Assembly (NCBI GenBank): GCA_023431215.1
Contig: JAEYXR010000132.1
Span: forward strand, 1-13,323
Origin: Bacillota bacterium
GTDB taxonomy: Bacteria; Bacillota; Clostridia; Oscillospirales; Ruminococcaceae
DNA length: 13,323 bases
Direction of reading: 5' to 3'
The position numbers were made by a program, and so were the translations under genes. The notes beneath the pieces were generated by a model. That model did no database searches, was not told the DNA's origin, and saw only the letters and a program-made list of their open reading frames with translations. This document shows positions 1 through 6,601 of this stretch, one piece after another (position 1 is the stretch's first letter; each line of letters starts with the position of its first letter).

Positions 1-855
1 AGTGGGGGAACAGCCATAATATTTTTTAAAAACGGAGCTAAAATGGTTTACGGAGGAAAAGCCGTAGCTATAAGCCAGTTCTTTAAGAGGATAATTTTTA
101 GATAACATTTCTACTGTAATACGCCGAAGCTTATGTTTTAAAATAAAATCCTTGGTAGAAATACCTAAAATATTAATAAAGCATTTGTACAAGTAACTTT
201 GAGATACATTTGCGTGTTTACACAAATCTTCCACCAAAATTTGATGATGAATATTCGCATCAATATATTGCACACAGCTGCGAATAACCAGTTCCTCGGT
301 GGTGGCAGCCTTTTCACTGGCCAGTCCCAAGAGATCTTGGGGTGCCGATACAGAAAGTGCAGAAAAAATTGTGCTATGCAGCAAATTGCTGACGTTATAG
401 TAGATACCCGAAACGCGTGCCTGAGTTTGTCGGTATAACTTTTGAAGGTCGGATACCAGTGGGGCGGACATCAGCCCCCGATAAATGGAAATATCATTTA
501 AGTTCAGCAGCATTAACAGCAGATTACGTTTTTCAGCCGGGTCAACATCAAAGTGAAGATAATAGAACTTGACCCTATCATCAGCATGACAAATAGCTCG
601 ATAAGTAACAAAGGGAGCATATAACACAATGTCGCCTTGATGAAGATGGTGCTCAACGCCGTTTACAAGCAGGGTACAGCCGCCGCTGGTAACATAGACA
701 AATTTAAAATGATCCAGCACGTCATCAAAGTGTGTGGCGTTGTCATTTTGCTCCCAAAAGCCAAAGGCAAGCAGATTATAATGAATTGCTTCCAAATAGC
801 GAGATACCTGGTCATGTTCTAAAACAGGTATAGTAATCATCTTTTTATTCACCAT
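1..855 (-). CDS. AraC-family transcriptional regulator with N-terminal cupin-like sensor domain (C-terminus cut by window edge)
   Basis: An open minus-strand frame starts at ATG 855-853, preceded by GAGGT at 861-865 five bases away, and stays open for 285 codons to base 1. Residues about 45-105 (FKFVYVTSGG, NGVEHHLHQGDIVLYAP) look like an AraC-type sugar/ligand-binding cupin. Residues about 190-285 are the two-helix-turn-helix AraC domain: first HTH near 207-226 (LVEDLCKHANVSQSYLYKCF), second near 257-277 (LKELAYSYGFSSVNHFSSVFKKYYG). The final segment ending in GCSPT is the usual end of the AraC signature, so probably only a few to some tens of residues are missing. It diverges from the exported flavoenzyme at 1006, which is its likely target, by analogy with other divergent AraC/target pairs. 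A palindrome at 874-890 overlaps its own -10 box, suggesting autoregulation. The effector cannot be read from sequence. Confidence 0.93.
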   Translation of the reverse strand, partial: MVNKKMITIPVLEHDQVSRYLEAIHYNLLAFGFWEQNDNATHFDDVLDHFKFVYVTSGGCTLLVNGVEHHLHQGDIVLYAPFVTYRAICHADDRVKFYYLHFDVDPAEKRNLLLMLLNLNDISIYRGLMSAPLVSDLQKLYRQTQARVSGIYYNVSNLLHSTIFSALSVSAPQDLLGLASEKAATTEELVIRSCVQYIDANIHHQILVEDLCKHANVSQSYLYKCFINILGISTKDFILKHKLRRITVEMLSKNYPLKELAYSYGFSSVNHFSSVFKKYYGCSPT

Positions 856-873
856 AATTTACCTCAAATTATA

Positions 874-890
874 ATAATCAATTTGATTAT
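874..890. promoter_or_regulatory. Perfect 8+1+8 palindrome overlapping the AraC-gene promoter (candidate operator)
   Basis: ATAATCAA-T-TTGATTAT is a perfect inverted repeat with a one-base centre. On the minus strand TATAAT (complement of 886-891) is a consensus -10 box for the regulator gene, so the palindrome covers the -10 and the expected start of transcription. This is a classic repressor or autoregulation position. AraC proteins more often bind direct repeats, so another regulator could be the true binder. Confidence 0.5.
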
Positions 891-908
891 AGCACAAATA
901 AGACTAAT

Positions 909-936
909 TTGTTATGAAATATATAAATTATATATT
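909..936 (+). promoter_or_regulatory. Candidate sigma-A promoter for the flavoenzyme gene
   Basis: TTGTTA (909-914), a 16-base spacer and TATATT (931-936) fit a housekeeping promoter, giving a leader of roughly 60 bases before the ATG at 1006. The leader contains a perfect 12-bp palindrome AACAATATTGTT at 940-951 near the expected transcription start, a second candidate control site. The whole region is A/T-rich, so chance matches are possible. Confidence 0.35.
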
Positions 937-1005
937 AAAAACAATATTGTTAAAAATTTAGCGATAACTTATACTGAGGGCATACCATACGAAAGGAACG
1001 ATAAG

Positions 1006-2994
1006 ATGAAAAAAACACTAGCAGTTTTGTTGGCTGCTGCTTTGATTGCAGGCACCTTTGCCGGTTGCGGCAGCAACAACTCCGCAAGCAGCACTCCCCA
1101 AAGCTCTCAACCCCAGGTGGAGGCTCCTGTCTTTGATGAAACCAAGTCAGCAGACCTTATTGTTGTGGGCGCAGGTGCTGCAGGTATGTCCGCTGCTTTA
1201 GAGGCTGTTGCCAACGGCGCCGAAAAGGTTATTATATTGGAGGCAACCGGCAAAACCGGAGGATCCCTCAACTTTACCAGTGGTTCCATGTCTGCTGCCG
1301 AGACAGTCGTTCAGCAAGAAGACGGCATTGAGGATACCATGCAGTCCTTTGTTGACGATATTATAAAAACCGGCAGTGACTTTAACGGTAAACCCAACAA
1401 AGAGCTGGTAGAGCTGTTTGTCAAAGAGGACAAAGACACCTTTCAGTGGCTGTGGGATAATGGCCTGAACACCTATGACCTGCTTACGGATGCAAACGGC
1501 AACCGCGCTGTGTTTGCTCCCGAACATGCCCTTTATTCCATTCCCCGTACCTACAAGGCACAGGCAAAGGACAAGGCCAACTACAAGGCTCCTGCCCACG
1601 AAGTGCTGGATACCATGATTAAGGCTGAAAGTAAGATTCAAATTGAGTTTAACACCCGTGCCACCGACCTTATTGCCAACGCTGATGGCCAGGTGATGAG
1701 CGTGTCCGGCACCAACGATGCCGGAAAAACCATCCGCTACGACTCCAAAAAAGGTGTTGTTGTGGCTACCGGCGGCTATTCTGCCAATAGCAAGCTGATG
1801 GCAGAATATACTAAGCATGGCGGCAGCTACCTTATTGGCGGCCCTGCCACTGCTGACGGCAACGGTCTGCTGATGATGCAAAAGGTTGGCGGTGCACTGC
1901 ATAACGACGAAGTGATGGGTTATGTTCCCACCTTCCCCATGGGCCTGCAGGGCAAGGACGACCCCACCACCGGTACCATTGCATCTACCTATACCTGGAA
2001 GACAGGCGGTATTGTGGTAAACAAAAATGGAGAACGCTTTGTCAACGAGTGCGACCCCAATCCTTCTGTCCGCGAGGTAGCCCTGGAAGAGCAGCCCGAA
2101 GCTGTTCAGTTTGATATCTTTACCGACAAGATTTTGGAAGACCTGCGTGCCAACAATGCTGCCGGCATGTATGACTATAAATTTGGCGGCGAAAACGCAC
2201 CCGGTAAGCATGTTCTGTATGAGGCCGATTCTCTGGAAGAGCTGGCAGAGATGCTTGACATGCCCGCAGACAGCCTGACTTCCACTGTTGAAAAGTACAA
2301 TGAAGCAGTAGCAGCAGGCGGCACCGATGAGTTTGGCCGCAGCTATGATGCTTCTACCAATGCATTTAAGTTGGCTGTCAACAAAATTGAAGGCAACAAG
2401 TATTATGCAGTTCGTCTGCACGCTCTGTGCGTTATGACTCTGGGAGGTATTCAGGTTAATACCGATATGCAGGTTCTGGATGCCAGCGGCACTGCTATTC
2501 CCGGTCTGTATGCAGCCGGTGAGGTAATCGGCGGCGTTTGGGGCAAGTTTGTTTCCGGCGGTACCGGTGTCATGGGCCCCATCGTGTTCGGCCGTCTGGC
2601 TGCCCGCACAGCCATGAACTCCGAGCCTGCCAAGGGCTATACCGTTAAGCCTGCTGAAGATATGCTGGATGAAGCCCTGTTTGTAAAAGAAAAGACCAAC
2701 TCCATTGGCTTTGATATGACCCAAAAGCTGACTGACGGTGACTACGAGGCTACCGTGGACGGTCAGGAAGGTCCCATGACCGTTGCAGTTACCATTACCG
2801 AAGGCAAAATCGCCAACGTAGCGGTAAAGTCTAATCATGAGACTGAGGGCATTGCTGGCGGTGCACTGAAAGATATTCCTGCAAAAATCATAGAGACAAA
2901 CTCTGTGGATGTGGATGCTGTTTCCGGTGCAACTCTGACCTCTCAGCGCATCAAAAAGGCAGTTGTCGAGTGCTTAACTCAGGCTGCAAAATAA
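1006..2994 (+). CDS. Exported lipoprotein flavin reductase: FAD-binding fumarate/urocanate-reductase-type domain plus C-terminal FMN-binding domain
   Basis: 662 residues. I chose ATG 1006: AAGGA at 993-997 lies 8 bases upstream, and the protein then begins with a lipoprotein signal peptide (MKK, hydrophobic stretch, TFAGC with Cys21 as the lipidated residue). An in-frame ATG at 883 would put 41 unrelated residues before this signal and overlap promoter DNA. A low-complexity Ser/Asn/Gln linker (22-45) follows. Residues about 49-540 are the FAD_binding_2 fold: dinucleotide motif GAGAAG at 55-60, EATGKTGGS near 79-87, and GLYAAGEVIGGVWG near 500-513. Residues about 580-658 are an FMN_bind domain with DAVSGATLTS at 637-646; Thr643 is the expected site of covalent FMN attachment by an ApbE-type transferase. 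Family members reduce fumarate, urocanate, acrylates and similar compounds as terminal acceptors outside the membrane. Arg356 and His472 align with catalytic positions of flavocytochrome c fumarate reductase, but the second substrate-binding Arg (in NRLGG) is Val516 here, so simple fumarate reduction is doubtful. Substrate unknown. Confidence 0.9.
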   Translation: MKKTLAVLLAAALIAGTFAGCGSNNSASSTPQSSQPQVEAPVFDETKSADLIVVGAGAAGMSAALEAVANGAEKVIILEATGKTGGSLNFTSGSMSAAETVVQQEDGIEDTMQSFVDDIIKTGSDFNGKPNKELVELFVKEDKDTFQWLWDNGLNTYDLLTDANGNRAVFAPEHALYSIPRTYKAQAKDKANYKAPAHEVLDTMIKAESKIQIEFNTRATDLIANADGQVMSVSGTNDAGKTIRYDSKKGVVVATGGYSANSKLMAEYTKHGGSYLIGGPATADGNGLLMMQKVGGALHNDEVMGYVPTFPMGLQGKDDPTTGTIASTYTWKTGGIVVNKNGERFVNECDPNPSVREVALEEQPEAVQFDIFTDKILEDLRANNAAGMYDYKFGGENAPGKHVLYEADSLEELAEMLDMPADSLTSTVEKYNEAVAAGGTDEFGRSYDASTNAFKLAVNKIEGNKYYAVRLHALCVMTLGGIQVNTDMQVLDASGTAIPGLYAAGEVIGGVWGKFVSGGTGVMGPIVFGRLAARTAMNSEPAKGYTVKPAEDMLDEALFVKEKTNSIGFDMTQKLTDGDYEATVDGQEGPMTVAVTITEGKIANVAVKSNHETEGIAGGALKDIPAKIIETNSVDVDAVSGATLTSQRIKKAVVECLTQAAK

Positions 2995-3030
2995 CGTTAC
3001 TTGATCATTGATTTCCTCCTGAATCAAGAA

Positions 3031-3067
3031 AAAAGACACCGGGCAGGGTACCTGCCCGGTGTCTTTT
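3031..3067. terminator. Strong bidirectional rho-independent terminator
   Basis: A perfect 17-bp inverted repeat (AAAAGACACCGGGCAGG and its complement) encloses a 3-base loop. The stem carries A-runs on the left and T-runs on the right, so it works in both directions. It ends the flavoenzyme transcript (stop at 2994) and is the best terminator for the convergent MATE gene (stop at 3165). Confidence 0.92.
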
Positions 3068-3164
3068 GCTATTCACTTCTATCGTATCTACATGAGTTGA
3101 GATAGACGCCAAAAGAGGCAGCCTAACTCTTATGGAGGCACTGGTTAGGGTAAAATGGTACAAA

Positions 3165-4574
3165 TTATGATTCGGTGGCAGGTTGCGAGAACCCATCTTG
3201 CTGCACCCCTGCTTCTAAAACAGTGATGCGGCGCTTTAGCCAGTTACCCCGCAAATAATAAACAATAAACAAGACAGCTGTAATTGACCAGGTAATGGGG
3301 TAGCTTACCAACACCATGTTTAGAGTACGGTGCAAGGGTAGTGCTAAAAATAACCACAAAATCCTTAAGGCACATACGCCGCCGCAGGTAATCAGCATTG
3401 GCTTTACCACGTCACCGGTACCACGGATGGCTCCTGATAAGATTTCCACAAAGACAAAGGTAAAGTAATAGGGAACCATCATGCGTACCATTTGGCCACA
3501 AGCAGCTAAAACTCCCGGGTCATCGGTAAAAATGAGGTAGATGGTACCATAAAAGGAATACATAACGATACTGAGAATAAAGGCAGTGCCCATGGCCATA
3601 CACATACAAACACGTACACTTTTGCGGATGCGGTCATATTTTTGTGCACCAAAGTTTTGTCCCACAAAGGTGGTAATAGAGATACCGTAAGCACCAAGAA
3701 TCATCCAGAAAAAGCCGTCGACCTTTCCAAAGGCTGTCCAGGCTGCAATGGTGTCGGTACCAAATGAGTTGATGCAGGACTGTATGATGATGTTTGAAAT
3801 GGTGTACATGTTAGACTGAATACCCGCAGGGCAGCCCACTCTCAAAATATCTTTCAGCAGCATGGAATCAAACCCCAGCTCCTTCATGGAAAGTCGGCAG
3901 GCAGAATCGGTTTGAAGAAGAACCAATACAGATAAAACAGCACTGAGTATTTGAGAAATGAGGGTAGCTACTGCAACGCCCCACACACCAAGTCCCAGCC
4001 ATACCACAAACAGCAAATCAAGAACGATATTGGTGATACAGGCAATCACCAAAAAGTAAAGGGGGCGGCGGGTGTCGCCTGTGGCACGCAAAATAGCCGA
4101 ACAAACATTATACACAAAAGCTGCGGGAATGCTGAAAAAATAGACACGAATATAAATGACAGCGTACCCGATAATGTCCTGGGGTGTGCCCATAGCCTTT
4201 AACGCCCATGGAGCAGCAATAAGGCCCACAACAGTCATAACAGCCCCGGCCGCCAGTGCCAAGGTAAAAGAGCTGTGCACCGCTTTCTGTACTCTGTCGT
4301 AACGTTGTGCACCGTAGTGCTGGGCAATCACTACCGTTACACCCGATGAAATACCCACCAAAAAATTGACGAACAGGTTGATTAAAGTGCCGGTGGTGCC
4401 ACCTACTGCTGCCAATGCCTCTTTACCGACAAATCTGCCTACAATGATGGCATCGGCAGTGTTGTAAAGCTGCTGAAAAAAGGTACCCAATAAAATAGGA
4501 AAAAAGAATGCCAAAAGCGGCTTCCAAATAACACCCTCAGTAATACTGTTTACACGGGCGGTAGCTGACTGCAT
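3165..4574 (-). CDS. MATE-family multidrug/sodium efflux transporter
   Basis: 469 residues on the minus strand. ATG at 4574-4572 is preceded by an AGAGGAG ribosome-binding site about 8 bases upstream. An ATG further up (4661) would add 29 residues with no family resemblance and skip this good site, so I rejected it. The protein is hydrophobic with about 12 membrane segments in two similar halves, the normal MATE length and plan. The N-terminal half has the typical PLLAFFFPILLGTFFQQLYN, the segment ADAIIVGRFVG, and ALAAVGGTTG; an ILRATGDTRRPLYF loop ends the first half-repeat and an IRGTGDVVKPM loop its counterpart in the second. MATE proteins export drugs or metabolites in exchange for Na+ or H+. 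It stands alone, convergent with the flavoenzyme and divergent from the sporulation pair, so neighbours do not suggest a substrate. Confidence 0.93.
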   Translation of the reverse strand: MQSATARVNSITEGVIWKPLLAFFFPILLGTFFQQLYNTADAIIVGRFVGKEALAAVGGTTGTLINLFVNFLVGISSGVTVVIAQHYGAQRYDRVQKAVHSSFTLALAAGAVMTVVGLIAAPWALKAMGTPQDIIGYAVIYIRVYFFSIPAAFVYNVCSAILRATGDTRRPLYFLVIACITNIVLDLLFVVWLGLGVWGVAVATLISQILSAVLSVLVLLQTDSACRLSMKELGFDSMLLKDILRVGCPAGIQSNMYTISNIIIQSCINSFGTDTIAAWTAFGKVDGFFWMILGAYGISITTFVGQNFGAQKYDRIRKSVRVCMCMAMGTAFILSIVMYSFYGTIYLIFTDDPGVLAACGQMVRMMVPYYFTFVFVEILSGAIRGTGDVVKPMLITCGGVCALRILWLFLALPLHRTLNMVLVSYPITWSITAVLFIVYYLRGNWLKRRITVLEAGVQQDGFSQPATES

Positions 4575-4603
4575 CAGTCTTGCTCCTCTCAGACACAACA
4601 AAA

Positions 4604-4639
4604 CTGATTTTGCAAACTCAAATAAGCTTACAAAATCAG
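4604..4639 (-). repeat. Inverted repeat in the leader of the MATE gene
   Basis: CTGATTTTG (4604-4612) and CAAAATCAG (4631-4639) are perfect 9-bp complements separated by 18 bases; ACACA (4593-4597) and TGTGT (4641-4645) could extend the stem with a bulge. In the MATE mRNA it would be a hairpin just upstream of the ribosome-binding site at about 4582-4588. It could be an operator or an RNA element; no T-run follows, so it is not a terminator. Confidence 0.45.
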
Positions 4640-4843
4640 CTGTGTAAAAATAATCTCCCACACCGGCTATTGTTGTATGTATTGGTTTTTCATTGCAATA
4701 AAAAGTTGATGATACTGCAAAATAAAGCGGCAGATAAGCTGGCGTAATGCCAAAAATAATATAAATCTGGCAGGTTTAATTTTATTCCAAGGAAATGTCG
4801 GTGTCAAGGGATGGAACTAGCCAATTCTTAGGGCACAGACAGG

Positions 4844-4872
4844 GTATAAACCGTACAAACCTCACATATATT
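4844..4872 (+). promoter_or_regulatory. Candidate sigma-E (mother-cell) promoter for the sipL-spoIVA pair
   Basis: GTATAAA (4844-4850), a 14-base spacer and CATATATT (4865-4872) resemble the sigma-E consensus (ATA core at -35; CATACAAT-like -10). Transcription would start near 4879, about 37 bases before the ATG at 4916. Mother-cell sigma-E control is what is known for spoIVA and for C. difficile sipL, so the context supports the match. A/T-rich motifs of this size arise by chance. Confidence 0.45.
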
Positions 4873-4915
4873 GGTTGTGAATCAATCTTGAAACCAAAAG
4901 AGAGAAGGAGACGCT

Positions 4916-6436
4916 ATGGAACTCAAATTGAGCCGTCAACCGCTTTATATCAACGAGATCGCTTTGGATCTGGAGGTGGAACAGCCAATCGAGTGTGACG
5001 CCCTCTTACCGGACTACTGCCCGGATATCGTCAGAATCCTGAAGTGTTCGGTACAGCCGGTGGTCACCTCACGTCGGATTTCTGGCCTGCGGGTAGAGGT
5101 AGAAGGCACGGCATGTATTACCATCCACTATGTATCCAACGGTTCGGGGATTGCAAGAGGTGAGTACAAGGTGCCCTTTGCAAAGAGCATCGACCTCAAA
5201 GCTGAGCCTATGTGTCCTGCTATTACTGTGGGCGCAAAGGTCAGCTACGTCAACTGCCGTGCCATAAACCAGCGAAGGCTGGATATTCGCGGTGCCATTA
5301 ACCTGCATATACAGGTTATGGCCTGCCGTGAAGAAGCAGCTATCTGCGGAGGTGAAGGCATGGGTGTGCAGATGAAAAAGCAAAAGCATCAGGCAACCCA
5401 GATTCTTGGTCAGACCATGAGAGAAAGCCACTTCAGCGAGATGCTGGAGCTAAGCTATGGCAAAGCCCCAATTCAGACCATAGTACGCCACAGCGGATGT
5501 GTCAAAATGACCGAATTCAAAATTACCCCGGGCAAGGCAATTGTCAAAGGTGAAGTGCAGCTGCATGTGCTTTATATGGCAACCACAGGCGCATGGGAAC
5601 AAATGGAGTTTACTCTGCCCCTAAATGCAGTGATTGAAGTAGACGGACTGGATGAAAATAGTGTCTGCGATGTCAGCATGGAGCTGTTGAATCTGACCAT
5701 GGATCCGGCACAGGACAGTGACGGCGAATACCGCTGTCTGCAGACAGAGGCAGTGGTACTGATTGTGGTACGCGCCCACAGCAGTTATGAAGCCGAGACC
5801 TGCGCAGACTGCTATTCCACCCGCCATCCATGCACCTACCATACCAAAAACTTCAGCACCCAAAACATGTGCAATATGGTGCGTGACAGCTTTACCTACA
5901 AAGAGACCATGCCTCTGCCCGATAATATTGAAAGCATTATAGACCTGTGGTGTGAGGTGGCCGGCTGTGAAGCACGCATGGAAGCAGGGGGCATGTCGGC
6001 AGACGGCAGGGTAACCGTGGCAATGTTTGCAATGATGAAGGACGGCGATATTTATTATTTTGATAAGCCGCTGGAAATTCAGCGCAAGATTGCCTGCGAA
6101 GGTTCCGGGCCCAACATGACACCCAGAATGACCTGTCACAGCTGCAGCTACAGCTTTATCTCCGGTGATACCATTGAGATTCGGTGTGAGATGCTGCTGG
6201 AGGGAGTGGTTTATGCCACCCAAAAGAACACCATGATAGATGAAGTTACCATAGATGATAAAAAACCCAAAACAGATATGGCATCGCCGGGACTGTATCT
6301 ATACCTGCCTGACGACGGTGAGACTATGTGGGATATTGCCAAGCGGTATAATACCAGCATAGATAAGATTATGGAAGAAAACGGCGGACAGCCAAGCGAG
6401 GAAAAAGCAGGAGTACTGCTGATTCCTGTACTGTAG
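4916..6436 (+). CDS. sipL: SipL-like spore morphogenesis protein (SPOCS/DUF3794 domains plus C-terminal LysM)
   Basis: 506 residues, ATG 4916 with AAGGAG at 4905-4910. The bulk is SPOCS/DUF3794 sequence: an N-terminal unit opens with DALLPDYCPDIVRILKC (about 29-45) and a second unit lies near 197-295 (GCVKMTEFKITPGKAIVKGE, ending in ALVLIVV-like strands). The last 47 residues (about 460-506; DDGETMWDIAKRYNTSIDKIMEENGG then LLIPVL) form a LysM domain. In Clostridioides difficile SipL has this same order, and its LysM region binds SpoIVA to tether the coat to the forespore; this is family knowledge. Here the gene lies 165 bases upstream of spoIVA on the same strand, which strongly supports the assignment. 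Many clostridial SPOCS/LysM proteins are annotated only as DUF3794 proteins, so the symbol rests on domain order plus neighbourhood. The protein is acidic and Cys-rich, with no signal peptide, as expected for a mother-cell cytosolic coat-anchoring factor. Confidence 0.85.
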   Translation: MELKLSRQPLYINEIALDLEVEQPIECDALLPDYCPDIVRILKCSVQPVVTSRRISGLRVEVEGTACITIHYVSNGSGIARGEYKVPFAKSIDLKAEPMCPAITVGAKVSYVNCRAINQRRLDIRGAINLHIQVMACREEAAICGGEGMGVQMKKQKHQATQILGQTMRESHFSEMLELSYGKAPIQTIVRHSGCVKMTEFKITPGKAIVKGEVQLHVLYMATTGAWEQMEFTLPLNAVIEVDGLDENSVCDVSMELLNLTMDPAQDSDGEYRCLQTEAVVLIVVRAHSSYEAETCADCYSTRHPCTYHTKNFSTQNMCNMVRDSFTYKETMPLPDNIESIIDLWCEVAGCEARMEAGGMSADGRVTVAMFAMMKDGDIYYFDKPLEIQRKIACEGSGPNMTPRMTCHSCSYSFISGDTIEIRCEMLLEGVVYATQKNTMIDEVTIDDKKPKTDMASPGLYLYLPDDGETMWDIAKRYNTSIDKIMEENGGQPSEEKAGVLLIPVL

Positions 6437-6546
6437 TACCTACTCAGGCGCAGTATTGCCGTATGTATTTGGCACCCAATCATATCTCCGGCTACAGGCA
6501 CCACCGCCGGCAACAAGGGTGCCGACAATGAAATGAGGAGAACAGT

Positions 6547-6588
6547 CTTTCATTGGAGATTAGTATAAAAGCCCGGCGCGGGTGAAAG
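6547..6588 (+). promoter_or_regulatory. Possible hairpin in the spoIVA leader touching the ribosome-binding site
   Basis: CTTTCA (6547-6552) complements TGAAAG (6583-6588), and an inner CCCG-GCG-CGGG stem (6572-6582) abuts the right arm. The ribosome-binding site AGAGGAG is at 6587-6593, so the outer stem overlaps its first bases. A second small inverted repeat, GGCACC (6497-6502) with GGTGCC (6518-6523), lies further up the same 165-base gap. Together they could tune SpoIVA relative to SipL, or process the message; neither has a T-run. Confidence 0.3.
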
Positions 6589-6601
6589 AGGAGAACTGCT
6601 T

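Larger units (their letters stand above)
4575..4915. other. Divergent intergenic region between the MATE gene and the sipL-like gene
   Basis: 341 bases without a convincing gene. It holds an inverted repeat near the MATE side (4604-4639) and a sigma-E-like promoter near the sipL side (4844-4872). The middle (about 4650-4800) is A/T-rich and must contain the MATE promoter, but I found no clear -35/-10 pair for it. One open frame from 4795 crosses into the sipL start in the wrong frame and has no coding signs. Confidence 0.6.

Noticed and set aside
883..1005. Earlier start (ATG 883) for the flavoenzyme
   Set aside because: It would place 41 residues before a perfect lipoprotein signal peptide, lacks a ribosome-binding site, and overlaps the palindrome and promoter.
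1198..2838. A 546-codon open frame on the minus strand opposite the flavoenzyme gene
   Set aside because: It is antisense to a gene with clear FAD/FMN motifs, has no ribosome-binding site, and its protein is low-complexity with no recognisable domain. Codon bias on the sense strand removes antisense stops.
5621..6223. A 200-codon minus-strand frame within the sipL-like gene
   Set aside because: Shadow of the sense gene: no start signal, Cys/His-rich random composition, no domain.
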